From: Argopecten irradians
Taxonomy: Eukaryota; Mollusca; Bivalvia; Pectinida; Pectinidae
Assembly: GCF_041381155.1 (NCBI RefSeq)
Contig: NC_091135.1
Span: forward strand, 71,018,888-71,082,887
DNA length: 64,000 bases
Direction of reading: 5' to 3'
The translations under genes were made by a program, and so were the position numbers. Shown here piece by piece: positions 1-15,697 of this stretch (the stretch's first letter is position 1; every line of letters starts with the position of its first letter). The notes under the pieces were generated by a model that ran no database searches, was not told where the DNA came from, and saw only the letters and a list, made by a program, of their open reading frames with translations.

Positions 1-3000
1 TGTATTTGTCCTATCCAGAATACTAACAGATGATAATGATACCGTTATACCATTATAACATATTACCATTGTATTTGTCCTATCCAGAATACTAACAGAT
101 GATATGATACCGTTATACCATTATAACATATTACCATTGTATTTGTCCTATCCAGAATACTAACAGATGATATGATACCGTTATACCATTATAACATATT
201 ACCATTGTATTTGTCCTATCCAGAATACTAACAGATGATATGATACCGTTATACCATTATAACATATTACCATTGTATTTGTCCTATCCAGAATACTAAC
301 AGATGATATGATACCGTTATACCATTATAACATATTACCATTGTATTTATCCTATCCAGAATACTAACAGATGATATGATACCGTTATACCATTATAACA
401 TATTACCATTGTATTTGTCCTATCCAGAATACTAACAGATGATATGATACCGTTATACCATTATAACATATTACCATTGTATTTATCCTATCCAGAATAC
501 TAACAGATGATATGATACCGTTATACCATTATAACATATTACCATTGTATTTGTCCTATCCAGAATACTTACCGATGATATGATACCGTTATACCATTAT
601 AACATATTACCATTGTATTTGTCCTATCCAGAATACTAACAGATGATATGATACCGTTATACCATTATAACATATTACCATTGTATTTGTCCTATCCAGA
701 ATACTAACAGATGATATGATACCGTTATACCATTATAACATATTACCATTGTATTTGTCCTATCCAGAATACTTACCGATGATATGATACCGTTATACCA
801 TTATAACATATTACCATTGTATTTGTCCTATCCAGAATACTTACCGATGATATGATACCGTTATACCATTATAACATATTACCATTGTATTTGTCCTATC
901 CAGAATACTAACAGATGATATGATACCGTTATACCATTATAACATATTACCATTGTATTTGTCCTATCCAGAATACTTACGATGATAATGATACCTATCC
1001 ATTATACCATTATAACGATGTATGATACGTTATACCATATCATATTTGTCCTATCCAGAATACTTACCGATGATATGATACCGTTATACCATTATAACAT
1101 ATTACCATTGTATTTGTCCTATCCAGAATACTTACCGATGATATGATACCGTTATACCATTATAACATATTACCATTGTATTTGTCCTATCCAGAATACT
1201 AACAGATGATATGATACCGTTATACCATTATAACATATTACCATTGTATTTGTCCTATCCAGAATACTAACAGATGATATGATACCGTTATACCATTATA
1301 ACATATTACCATTGTATTTGTCCTATCCAGAATACTAACAGATGATATGATACCGTTATACCATTATAACATATTACCATTGTATTTGTCCTATCCAGAA
1401 TACTTACCGATGATATGATACCGTTATACCATTATAACATATTACCATTGTATTTGTCCTATCCAGAATACTTACCGATGATATGATACCGTTATACCAT
1501 TATAACATATTACCATTGTATTTGTCCTATCCAGAATACTAACAGATGATATGATACCGTTATACCATTATAACATATTACCATTGTATTTGTCCTATCC
1601 AGAATACTAACAGATGATATGATACCGTTATACCATTATAACATATTACCATTGTATTTGTCCTATCCAGAATACTTACCGATGATATGATACCGTTATA
1701 CCATTATAACATATTACCATTGTATTTGTCCTATCCAGAATACTTACCGATGATATGATACCGTTATACCATTATAACATATTACCATTGTATTTGTCCT
1801 ATCCAGAATACTAACAGATGATATGATACCGTTATACCATTATAACATATTACCATTGTATTTGTCCTATCCAGAATACTAACAGATGATATGATACCGT
1901 TATACCATTATAACATATTACCATTGTATTTGTCCTATCCAGAATACTAACAGATGATATGATACCGTTATACCATTATAACATATTACCATTGTATTTG
2001 TCCTATCCAGAATACTAACAGATGATATGATACCGTTATACCATTATAACATATTACCATTGTATTTGTCCTATCCAGAATACTAACAGATGATATGATA
2101 CCGTTATACCATTATAACATATTACCATTGTATTTGTCCTATCCAGAATACTAACAGATGATATGATACCGTTATACCATCATATAACATATTACCATTG
2201 TATTTGTCCTATCCAGAATACTAACAGATGATATGATACCGTTATACCATTATAACATATATTACCATTGTATTTGTCCTATCCAGAATACTAACAGATG
2301 ATATGATACCGTTATACCATTATAACATATTACCATTGTATTTGTCCTATCCAGAATACTACAGATGATATGATACCGTTATACCATTTATAACATATTA
2401 CCATTGTATTTGTCCTATCCAGAATACTAACAGATGATATGATACCGTTATACCATTATAACATATTACCATTGTATTTGTCCTATCCAGAATACTAACA
2501 GATGATATGATACCGTTATACCATTATAACATATTACCATTGTATTTGTCCTATCCAGAATACTAACAGATGATATGATACCGTTATACCATTATAACAT
2601 ATTACCATTGTATTTGTCCTATCCAGAATACTAACAGATGATATGATACCGTTATACCATTATAACATATTACCATTGTATTTGTCCTATCCAGAATACT
2701 TACCGATGATATGATACCGTTATACCATTATAACATATTACCATTGTATTTGTCCTATCCAGAATACTAACAGATGATATGATACCGTTATACCATTATA
2801 ACATATTACCATTGTATTTGTCCTATCCAGAATACTAACAGATGATATGATACCGTTATACCATTATAACATATTACCATTGTATTTGTCCTATCCAGAA
2901 TACTAACAGATGATATGATACCGTTATACCATTATAACATATTACCATTGTATTTGTCCTATCCAGAATACTAACAGATGATATGATACCGTTATACCAT

Positions 3001-6000
3001 TATAACATATTACCATTGTATTTGTCCTATCCAGAATACTAACAGATGATATGATACCGTTATACCATTATAACATATTACCATTGTATTTGTCCTATCC
3101 AGAATACTAACAGATGATATGATACCGTTATACCATTATAACATATTACCATTGTATTTGTCCTATCCAGAATACTAACAGATGATATGATACCGTTATA
3201 CCATTATAACATATTACCATTGTATTTGTCCTATCCAGAATACTAACAGATGATATGATACCGTTATACCATTATAACATATTACCATTGTATTTGTCCT
3301 ATCCAGAATACTAACAGATGATATGATACCGTTATACCATTATAACTATTACCATTTATTTGTCCTATGATACTACGATGATATACCGTTATACCATTAT
3401 AACATATTACCATTGTATTTGTCCTATCCAGAATACTAACAGATGATATGATACCGTTTATACCATTATAACATATTACCATTGTATTTGTCCTATCCAG
3501 AATACTAACAGATGATATGATACCGTTATACCATTATAACATATTACCATTGTATTTGTCCTATCCAGAATACTAACAGATGATATGATACCGTTATACC
3601 ATTATAACATATTACCATTGTATTTGTCCTATCCAGAATACTAACAGATGATATGATACCGTTATACCATTATAACATATTACCATTGTATTTGTCCTAT
3701 CCAGAATACTTACCGATGATATGATACCGTTATACCATTATAACATATTACCATTGTATTTGTCCTATCCAGAATACTAACAGATGATATGATACCGTTA
3801 TACCATTATAACATATTACCATTGTATTTGTCCTATCCAGAATACTTACCGATGATATGATACCGTTATACCATTATAACATATTACCATTGTATTTGTC
3901 CTATCCAGAATACTAACAGATGATATGATACCGTTATACCATTATAACATATTACCATTGTATTTGTCCTATCCAGAATACTAACAGATGATATGATACC
4001 GTTATACCATTATAACATATTACCATTGTATTTGTCCTATCCAGAATACTAACAGATGATATGATACCGTTATACCATTATAACATATTACCATTGTATT
4101 TGTCCTATCCAGAATACTAACAGATGATATGATACCGTTATACCATTATAACATATTACCATTGTATTTGTCCTATCCAGAATACTAACAGATGATATGA
4201 TACCGTTATACCATTATAACATATTACCATTGTATTTGTCCTATCCAGAATACTAACAGATGATATGATACCGTTATACCATTATAACATATTACCATTG
4301 TATTTGTCCTATCCAGAATACTAACAGATGATATGATACCGTTATACCATTATAACATATTACCATTGTATTTGTCCTATCCAGAATACTTACAGATGAT
4401 ATGATACCGTTATACCATTATAACATATTACCATTGTATTTGTCCTATCCAGAATACTAACAGATGATATGATACCGTTATACCATTATAACATATTACC
4501 ATTGTATTTGTCCTATCCAGAATACTAACAGATGATATGATACCGTTATACCATTATAACATATTACCATTGTATTTGTCCTATCCAGAATACTAACAGA
4601 TGATATGATACCGTTATACCATTATAACATATTACCATTGTATTTGTCCTATCCAGAATACTAACAGATGATATGATACCGTTATACCATTATAACATAT
4701 TACCATTGTATTTGTCCTATCCAGAATACTAACAGATGATATGATACCGTTATACCATTATAACATATTACCATTGTATTTGTCCTATCCAGAATACTAA
4801 CAGATGATATGATACCGTTATACCATTATAACATATTACCATTGTATTTGTCCTATCCAGAATACTAACAGATGATATGATACCGTTATACCATTATAAC
4901 ATATTACCATTGTATTTGTCCTATCCAGAATACTAACAGATGATATGATACCGTTATACCATTATAACATATTACCATTGTATTTGTCCTATCCAGAATA
5001 CTAACAGATGATATGATACCGTTATACCATTATAACATATTACCATTGTATTTGTCCTATCCAGAATACTAACAGATGATATGATACCGTTATACCATTA
5101 TAACATATTACCATTGTATTTGTCCTATCCAGAATACTAACAGATGATATGATACCGTTATACCATTATAACATATTACCATTGTATTTGTCCTATCCAG
5201 AATACTAACAGATGATATGATACCGTTATACCATTATAACATATTACCATTGTATTTGTCCTATCCAGAATACTAACAGATGATATGATACCGTTATACC
5301 ATTATAACATATTACCATTGTATTTGTCCTATCCAGAATACTAACAGATGATATGATACCGTTATACCATTATAACATATTACCATTGTATTTGTCCTAT
5401 CCAGAATACTAACAGATGATATGATACCGTTATACCATTATAACATATTACCATTGTATTTGTCCTATCCAGATATACTATTACCATTATTGATCGATAT
5501 GATATGATACCGTTATACCATTATAACATATTACCATTGTATTTGTCCTATCCAGAATACTTACAGATGATATGATACCGTTATACCATTATAACATATT
5601 ACCATTGTATTTGTCCTATCCAGAATACTAACAGATGATATGATACCGTTATACCATTATAACATATTACCATTGTATTTGTCCTATCCAGAATACTAAC
5701 AGATGATATGATACCGTTATACCATTATAACATATTACCATTGTATTTGTCCTATCCAGAATACTAACAGATGATATGATACCGTTATACCATTATAACA
5801 TATTACCATTGTATTTGTCCTATCCAGAATACTAACAGATGATATGATACCGTTATACCATTATAACATATTACCATTGTATTTGTCCTATCCAGAATAC
5901 TAACAGATGATATGATACCGTTATACCATTATAACATATTACCATTGTATTTGTCCTATCCAGAATACTAACAGATGATATGATACCGTTATACCATTAT

Positions 6001-9000
6001 AACATATTACCATTGTATTTGTCCTATCCAGAATACTAACAGATGATATGATACCGTTATACCATTATAACATATTACCATTGTATTTGTCCTATCCAGA
6101 ATACTAACAGATGATATGATACCGTTATACCATTATAACATATTACCATTGTATTTGTCCTATCCAGAATACTAACAGATGATATGATACCGTTATACCA
6201 TTATAACATATTACCATTGTATTTGTCCTATCCAGAATACTAACAGATGATATGATACCGTTATACCATTATAACATATTACCATTGTATTTGTCCTATC
6301 CAGAATACTAACAGATGATATGATACCGTTATACCATTATAACATATTACCATTGTATTTGTCCTATCCAGAATACTTACCGATGATATGATACCGTTAT
6401 ACCATTATAACATATTACCATTGTATTTGTCCTATCCAGAATACTTACCGATGATATGATACCGTTATACCATTATAACATATTACCATTATATTTGTCC
6501 TATCCAGAATACTAACAGATGATATGATACCGTTATACCATTATAACATATTACCATTGTATTTGTCCTATCCAGAATACTTACCGATGATATGATACCG
6601 TTATACCATTATAACATATTACCATTATATTTGTCCTATCCAGAATACTAACAGATGATATGATACCGTTATACCATTATAACATATTACCATTGTATTT
6701 GTCCTATCCAGAATACTAACAGATGATATGATACCGTTATACCATTATAACATATTACCATTGTATTTGTCCTATCCAGAATACTAACAGATGATATGAT
6801 ACCGTTATACCATTATAACATATTACCATTGTATTTGTCCTATCCAGAATACTAACAGATGATATGATACCGTTATACCATTATAACATATTACCATTGT
6901 ATTTGTCCTATCCAGAATACTAACAGATGATATGATACCGTTATACCATTATAACATATTACCATTGTATTTGTCCTATCCAGAATACTAACAGATGATA
7001 TGATACCGTTATACCATTATAACATATTACCATTGTATTTGTCCTATCCAGAATACTAACAGATGATATGATACCGTTATACCATTATAACATATTACCA
7101 TTGTATTTGTCCTATCCAGAATACTAACAGATGATATGATACCGTTATACCATTATAACATATTACCATTGTATTTGTCCTATCCAGAATACTAACAGAT
7201 GATATGATACCGTTATACCATTATAACATATTACCATTGTATTTGTCCTATCCAGAATACTAACAGATGATATGATACCGTTATACCATTATAACATATT
7301 ACCATTGTATTTGTCCTATCCAGAATACTAACAGATGATATGATACCGTTATACCATTATAACATATTACCATTGTATTTGTCCTATCCAGAATACTAAC
7401 AGATGATATGATACCGTTATACCATTATAACATATTACCATTGTATTTGTCCTATCCAGAATACTAACAGATGATATGATACCGTTATACCATTATAACA
7501 TATTACCATTGTATTTGTCCTATCCAGAATACTAACGATGATATGATACCGTTATACCATTATAACATATTACCATTGTATTTGTCCTATCCAGAATACT
7601 AACAGATGATATGATACCGTTATACCATTATAACATATTACCATTGTATTTGTCCTATCCAGAATACTAACAGATGATATGATACCGTTATACCATTATA
7701 ACATATTACCATTGTATTTGTCCTATCCAGAATACTAACAGATGATATGATACCGTTATACCATTATAACATATTACCATTGTATTTGTCCTATCCAGAA
7801 TACTAACAGATGATATGATACCGTTATACCATTATAACATATTACCATTGTATTTGTCCTATCCAGAATACTTACCAGATGATATGATACCGTTATACCA
7901 TTATAACATATTACCATTGTATTTGTCCTATCCAGAATACTAACAGATGATATGATACCGTTATACCATTATAACATATTACCATTATATCTGTCCTATC
8001 CAGAATACTTACCGATGATATGATACCGTTATACCATTATAACATATTACCATTGTATTTGTCCTATCCAGAATACTAACAGATGATATGATACCGTTAT
8101 ACCATTATAACATATTACCATTATATTTGTCCTATCCAGAATACTAACAGATGATATGATACCGTTATACCATTATAACATATTACCATTATATTTGTCC
8201 TATCCAGAATACTAACAGATGATATGATACCGTTATACCATTATAACATATTACCATTATATTTGTCCTATCCAGAATACTAACAGATGATATGATACCG
8301 TTATACCATTATAACATATTACCATTGTATTTGTCCTATCCAGAATACTAACAGATGATATGATACCGTTATACCATTATAACATATTACCATTGTATTT
8401 GTCCTATCCAGAATACTAACAGATGATATGATACCGTTATACCATTATAACATATTACCATTGTATTTGTCCTATCCAGAATACTAACAGATGATATGAT
8501 ACCGTTATACCATTATAACATATTACCATTATATCTGTCCTATCCAGAATACTAACAGATGATATGATACCGTTATACCATTATAACATATTACCATTGT
8601 ATTTGTCCTATCCAGAATACTAACAGATGATATGATACCGTTATACCATTATAACATATTACCATTGTATTTGTCCTATCCAGAATACTAACAGATGATG
8701 ATATGATACCGTTATACCATTATAACATATTACCATTGTATTTGTCCTATCCAGAATACTAACAGATGATATGATACCGTTATACCATTATAACATATTA
8801 CCATTGTATTTGTCCTATCCAGAATACTAACAGATGATATGATACCGTTATACCATTATAACATATTACCATTGTATTTGTCCTATCCAGAATACTAACA
8901 GATGATATGATACCGTTATACCATTATAACATATTACCATTGTATTTGTCCTATCCAGAATACTAACAGATGATATGATACCGTTATACCATTATAACAT

Positions 9001-11830
9001 ATTACCATTGTATTTGTCCTATCCAGAATACTAACAGATGATATGATACCGTTATACCATTATAACATATTACCATTGTATTTTTCCTATCCAGAATACT
9101 AACAGATGATATGATACCGTTATACCATTATAACATATTACCATTGTATTTGTCCTATCCAGAATACTAACAGATGATATGATACCGTTATACCATTATA
9201 ACATATTACCATTGTATTTGTCCTATCCAGAATACTAACAGATGATATGATACCGTTATACCATTATAACATATTACCATTGTATTTGTCCTATCCAGAA
9301 TACTAACAGATGATATGATACCGTTATACCATTATAACATATTACCATTGTATTTGTCCTATCCAGAATACTAACAGATGATATGATACCGTTATACCAT
9401 TATAACATATTACCATTGTATTTGTCCTATCCAGAATACTAACAGATGATATGATACCGTTTATACCATTATAACATATTACCATTGTATTTGTCCTATC
9501 CAGAATACTAACAGATGATATGATACCGTTATACCATTATAACATATTACCATTGTATTTATCCTATCCAGAATACTTACCATGATATGATACCGTTATA
9601 CCATTATAACATATTACCATTGTATTTGTCCTATCCAGAATACTAACAGATGATATGATACCGTTATACCATTATAACATATTACCATTGTATTTGTCCT
9701 ATCCAGAATACTAACAGATGATATGATACCGTTATACCATTATAACATATTACCATTGTATTTGTCCTATCCAGAATACTAACAGATGATATGATACCGT
9801 TATACCATTATAACATATTACCATTGTATTTGTCCTATCCAGAATACTAACAGATGATATGATACCGTTATACCATTATAACATATTACCATTGTATTTG
9901 TCCTATCCAGAATACTAACAGATGATATGATACCGTTATACCATTATAACATATTACCATTGTATATCTGTCCTATCCCAAATACTAAAATGATATGATA
10001 CCGTTATACCATTATAACATATTACCATTGTATTTGTCCTATCCAGAATACTAACAGATGATATGATACCGTTATACCATTATAACATATTACCATTGTA
10101 TTTGTCCTATCCAGAATACTTACCGATGATATGATACCGTTATACCATTATAACATATTACCATTGTATTTGTCCTATCCAGAATACTAACAGATGATAT
10201 GATACCGTTATACCATTATAACATATTACCATTGTATTTGTCCTATCCAGAATACTAACAGATGATATGATACCGTTATACCATTATAACATATTACCAT
10301 TATATTTGTCCTATCCAGAATACTAACAGATGATATGATACCGTTATACCATTATAACATATTACCATTGTATTTGTCCTATCCAGAATACTAACAGATG
10401 ATATGATACCGTTATACCATTATAACATATTACCATTGTATTTGTCCTATCCAGAATACTAACAGATGATATGATACCGTTATACCATTATAACATATTA
10501 CCATTGTATCTGTCCTATCCAGAATACTAACAGATGATATGATACCGTTATACCATTATAACATATTACCATTGTATTTGTCCTATCCAGAATACTAACA
10601 GATGATATGATACCGTTATACCATTATAACATATTACCATTATATTTGTCCTATCCAGAATACTAACAGATGATATGATACCGTTATACCATTATAACAT
10701 ATTACCATTATATTTGTCCTATCCAGAATACTAACAGATGATATGATACCGTTATACCATTATAACATATTACCATTATATCTGTCCTATCCAGAATACT
10801 AACAGATGATATGATACCGTTATACCATTATAACATATTACCATTGTATCTGTCCTATCCAGAATACTAACAGATGATATGATACCGTTATACCATTATA
10901 ACATATTACCATTATATTTGTCCTATCCAGAATACTAACGGATGATATGATACCGTTATACCATTATAACATATTACCATTGTATCTGTCCTATCCAGAA
11001 TACTAACAGATGATATGATACCGTTATACCATTATAACATATTACCATTGTATTTGTCCTATCCAGAATACTAACAGATGATATGATACCGTTATACCAT
11101 TATAACATATTACCATTGTATTTGTCCTATCCAGAATACTTACCGATGATATGATACCGTTATACCATTATAACATATTACCATTATATCTGTCCTATCC
11201 AGAATACTAACAGATGATATGATACCGTTATACCATTATAACATATTACCATTGTATTTGTCCTATCCAGAATACTAACAGATGATATGATACCGTTATA
11301 CCATTATAACATATTACCATTGTATTTGTCCTATCCAGAATACTAACAGATGATATGATACCGTTATACCATTATAACATATTACCATTGTATTTGTCCT
11401 ATCCAGAATACTAACAGATGATATGATACCGTTATACCATTATAACATATTACCATTGTATTTGTCCTATCCAGAATACTAACAGATGATATGATACCGT
11501 TATACCATTATAACATATTACCATTGTATTTGTCCTATCCAGAATACTAACAGATGATATGATACCGTTATACCATTATAACATATTACCATTGTATTTG
11601 TCCTATCCAGAATACTAACAGATGATATGATACCGTTATACCATTATAACATATTACCATTGTATTTGTCCTATCCAGAATACTAACAGATGATATGATA
11701 CCGTTATACCATTATAACATATTACCATTGTATTTGTCCTATCCAGAATACTAACAGATGATATGATACCGTTATACCATTATAACATATTACCATTGTA
11801 TTTGTCCTATCCAGAATACTTACCGATGAT
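1..11830. repeat. 68-bp tandem array (satellite), about 173 copies
   Basis: The unit repeats every 68 bp with very high identity from the first base of the window, so the array probably extends beyond it. Each unit has the order TGTATTTGTCCTATCCAG, AATACTAACAG, ATGATATGATACC, then an AT-rich tail ending in ATTACCAT. Two main variants alternate in blocks: AATACTAACAG and AATACTTACCG. A second polymorphism is TTGTATTT versus TTATATTT or TTATATCT. A few units are degenerate, near 975-1,050, 3,341-3,385, 5,470-5,500 and 9,955-9,990. The array ends where the last AATACTTACCGATGATATG unit runs into unique sequence at 11,833. Most units contain TACTAAC and a TTTGTCCTATCCAG acceptor-like string. The small ORFs inside are by-products of the repeat. 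Confidence 0.97.
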
Positions 11831-11965
11831 ATGGCACCATTACATCAACGTTTGGTTCCTGTTTCACTCTATGCACATCTCAATGGTGTGGCTTGTCGAA
11901 GGTCTTACGAAAGGGATACAAAATTGCTGGATCATGTTGCTGCACCAGAGCTTACTCGAAGATAA
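11815..11965 (+). CDS. putative terminal coding exon of an unrecognised gene
   Basis: After an acceptor-like TTTGTCCTATCCAG ending at 11,814, a reading frame continues to a TAA at 11,963-11,965. The peptide starts ILTDDMAPLHQR and ends HVAAPELTRR, about 49 residues with normal-looking composition. The DNA here is less AT-rich than its flanks. The segment from ATG 11,831 gives 44 residues. An AATAAA lies 385 bp downstream at 12,350-12,355, which suits a last exon with its 3' UTR. No domain is recognised. If this is a real exon, the intron before it contains the whole 68-bp array, and the rest of the gene lies left of the window. It could also be chance openness. Other ORFs over the same bases look less protein-like. 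Confidence 0.4.
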
Positions 11966-12349
11966 AATCCAATAATGATGGCAGTCATGATCTAGAACGG
12001 ATTTGGAAAAAGGAAAAAACACCATCCATTTATATTTTCGACGTATTTGGAACTGGATTTTGTTATTTATATTTTGTGTATCCTGATTTATCATAATTTA
12101 GAATTGAGGTCTTTGAAGAGAATCTAGGGATTGTGTTTGACAATGTGATCGACTTTTAACATGATATTTCTTTTGATTTATTTACAGTGTATTCTTGTGA
12201 ATGGGTAATATGGTATATTTTTACACGCCTTTGTTTGTGTATATTAATTGTTTATAAAAAGACATGTTTAAAACATTGTCTGATTCAATATCTGTGATAG
12301 ACTAGACTGTTTTATAATTATTATTATTATTTTATTATTCTATATAATT

Positions 12350-12355
12350 AATAAA
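12350..12355 (+). terminator. candidate polyadenylation signal AATAAA
   Basis: This AATAAA lies in AT-rich DNA, 385 bp past the stop of the putative terminal exon. It is the first good signal on this strand after the stop. It is supported only by position and motif. Confidence 0.3.
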
Positions 12356-13012
12356 TGATTGTAATATTATTTTCATTGCAAATGTATAACAAATTGAAGA
12401 CCATTACTACAAATTATTATTGAGATAGAAAGTCGATTACCGATATAATGGCTGTATCATTGATTTTATTTCCGGGTATAACCAAAACAATAATCCCCAC
12501 TACCATCTTAAATTAATGTTGATATAGAATTCTGATTCCGTCAGCGATCACGGCATATGATGATTGAAAGCTCTGCCATCTATGTGTACGTATATCGATA
12601 AAACCTAATTGTACGTTGTATATGTAACGTTATCCAGGAATTCCGTGTTGTGGGTGTTTGAGATGGCGTTTATCGTACGTATCGACTAATATATTTATAT
12701 AGAAGTTACAGTACTGGTGTGGTATGTTCTGTGTATCAATTGAGTGATCAAACTTTGCCTTATTGATATTCTGATATGTAAATGTATTTTTTTTTTCATT
12801 GGCAGATCGCAGTTATTTTTTTGCACTTTAACGACGTTAAAAAGAAATAATATTACTAATACGTCATAAACAGTTGTGTTGTGTGTTTTATGTTCCGACA
12901 CCCAATTTAATGTGTGTCTACTAACACCTTAACCCCTTGTCGAGTAGATCAATGAACCCGTAGGTTATATAGAGATTACACAACCACTAGCTACTGCATA
13001 TGGGATTTATTT

Positions 13013-13096
13013 CTCTCGGGTTATTTTTTAAAAGTTACAAAAAATGCCAGCTTTAGCGAGTGTCTTTTGTAACTTTTCAAAAATAATTAACGAGAG
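13013..13096. repeat. long imperfect inverted repeat (hairpin)
   Basis: The left arm begins CTCTCGGGTTATTTTTT and continues AAAAGTTACAAAA. The right arm is TTTTGTAACTTTT followed by an A-rich stretch and AACGAGAG. The arms are about 30 bases each with a loop of about 22 bases. It could be a small foldback element or an RNA hairpin; no function can be assigned. Confidence 0.55.
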
Positions 13097-14700
13097 TAGT
13101 GCGACTTGTTTCTACCACAATATTTTTAGCGATTTTAGAATAATTTGTTGAATGTAAATCTGCTTGCTTTCGTATGCAAAATAGGCATACTGATACGACC
13201 CACATTGCAAAAAGCTGATTAATATTCAAAAACATCATTTATTGTTTAAATTAAGATGAAATGAAAGCATAATGAGTCATTGTTCTTAAGTCCAAAACAA
13301 ACTCAAACGCTCAAACGAAGTGCACTAGGTCACAGTCCAATTTCTCCACCAGTCACTAGTTGAATATCACTATATTTATTCAACACCCAGTACACTTATA
13401 CAATGACCTGAGATTGGAATAACACGACGTATTGTGGTAGAAATGGTGTACTCGGATACTTCGTCGAACGCGTCTATTTCAAGATTTCGTTGTACAGTGT
13501 CTTTTCATACTTATGATAAAGATTAAGATATGACGTAATATCTTGTGTTTGATTAAGGCAGATATGAAAGACGAATTCTCGGTAATTCCTGTATGTATTT
13601 ATAACAGTTCTGTTCTGAGAATTTGTCCGTGTAGTTTTGGTCTAGGACACTGAACATGAGTTGAGGTCCGTGATTTTAAATTAAAGCTAGTCGTGTCTTC
13701 AATTGTCGAAATACAGCTTTATATCACTTTCATCTTTGGGTCAATATATTTTTCAATGTTGCATGCTTGACAAGAACATGCAGCATTAACTTTATCCCTC
13801 TAGAATTATTGATGAAGTTATGACGGGTCTCGTATTGACGGTAAGCTAGTAAGTTTTAGGACTCAATAAAATTATATAATTTGTTTTACTGTTACAATTT
13901 AAAAATTAAAAGTTGTTTCGTTTGCAAAGTTTAAAAGTGATTATGGGTTTAAATTTACCTCAATCATGTACTTATCATATAAAAATTCAAAGATAGTGTA
14001 ACCTGCCGTATCAAAACTATTTGAAATACAGTAGTATTCCTAGATATATTTTGTACGAATATGTACCGAACAGAAGGGGAATCCCCTAACTTGCCCTGTG
14101 TATGCTATTTTCACATATGTGTTGCGACATGAAATAAAGCGATTTCGTCATTTGCATGCGATGAAAACAAGATGATTTTATAATACGTATATGGTAAATG
14201 TAAGTATAAAATTTTATATTAACTACACACTTCGAACTGTAAAGTGAAAATAGGGGTTTGATGCATACGTAAATATGGCATTTCCGGATAATATCGGGGA
14301 AATGATGTTCAAGGTAAATGTCAGTATTCAGGACTTTTCTGAATCAGCATGTGATCTTTTAATTGTGATTTGTCTTGTATAGACATTACATGTACATCAT
14401 TGTTGTGCATAACAACTAGATTGAAAAATAAAATAATAAAACGAAATAAATAACAAACCTGAGCTTTGAGATTAAACATAAGATTTGGTTTGTCACATGT
14501 TGTCAATAAGTTTATTCAGTGACCGACTAGTTAGTATACTTCGCTTTGAAGTGACCTAATTCAATCAGTCGTTCTAAATATATAAATTACGTATCAGCTA
14601 TATATAGAGAGCTAGGTAGGTAGCTGGTGTAATTGGGTATAGGCTGATGTCTTATCTCTCCTTTAATATCGAGCTTAACATTGATTTCATCAGATTGTCG

Positions 14701-14815
14701 CTTAAAGGTGCTCCATCGCCGACAGAGCATAAATGATATTCATTATTTGAACAATAATTGGTGTTTAATCGTGTATATGTATGTCTAATTAACACAAAAA
14801 ATAATATAAAAATAA
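14701..14815 (+). mobile_element. dispersed repeat family copy 1 (SINE- or MITE-like)
   Basis: The sequence running from GGTGCTCCATCGCCGACAGAG through AACAATAATTGGTGTTTAATC to AATTAACACAAAAAA recurs, inverted, at about 16,240-16,340 and 40,415-40,512 with scattered substitutions. Three copies in 64 kb, in unrelated contexts, mark an interspersed element. No coding capacity or clear terminal repeats are visible, so the class is uncertain. Confidence 0.65.
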
Positions 14816-15697
14816 TTTATTTTGCTTTTGGTGCATTCGCAATTTGTACTTTATTCCATATAGGATATAGTGCCACGGAATTTTTTCGGTATTCAATTAA
14901 TTATTTTTCATATTTTCAACTTGAAGTAGAATTAGAACCTCAAACTTTTCAATGGTGGTAATGGTGTAAAGTAAGTAACTTTTGTAACTGCAGAAAATTA
15001 CCAAATCGCCTGCTCCTGTTTTTGGTAGTGAAAACATTTAAGGCAACTAAAAATAACACTAACACGATTTTTCAGCCATTTCAAATTCAATAATAAATAT
15101 TGTTGTTTAAATATCTTAAATCTTCATTATTAGTCAATTAGTTATAAGACAATACAAAGATTTGACTGAAGGTATCATTAATCTAAAAAGAAAGACAGAT
15201 GAATGACGTTATCCATACTATAATGTACTTTGACATACTGTTTTTATAGTTTTCAGATTTCGGGTCATTATTACAAGAAAACATGTTGTTTTCAAACTTG
15301 GTATGATGTCCAATATTATAGAAAGTCCTTAAATAATGTATTTAAAATCTCAATAATTCTTTATGAGCAATTGTTTAAATGATTGTTTACTATATGATGC
15401 AATTTTATGAAAAGTTAAAAAAGGTAAGTTTTTAATTAAATGTATAAAAGTTTCCCTCGGAAAAACGTCTTCCTGAAAGATGTGTGTGTGAATGAATAAT
15501 TCAAAAGCATATTAACGTTCGATCTAGTTATATCGGGCGATTATTTATTGGCCACCGATCAACTAAGATTGTATGTCAAACTCTTGATTTACATCAGGAT
15601 AGTTTCATATTTCTTCACATAGAATGCATAGAATATGCCTTTGGGAAGGTAAACTTTATTGGATCTTTCACGGCCATGATTTTCGTTTTCAGAAACC

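Larger units (their letters stand above)
11966..15691. other. AT-rich non-coding stretch
   Basis: No convincing exon is seen here. It probably holds the 3' UTR of the preceding putative exon and the upstream region of the EXD1-like gene, possibly with a 5' UTR exon I cannot define. It contains a long imperfect hairpin (13,013-13,096) and one copy of a dispersed repeat (about 14,701-14,815), listed separately. Short ORFs of 60-76 codons look random. Confidence 0.6.

Noticed and set aside
1-11830. CRISPR-like array
   Set aside because: Units are contiguous and nearly identical with no unique spacers; this is a eukaryotic satellite. The same applies to all other arrays here.
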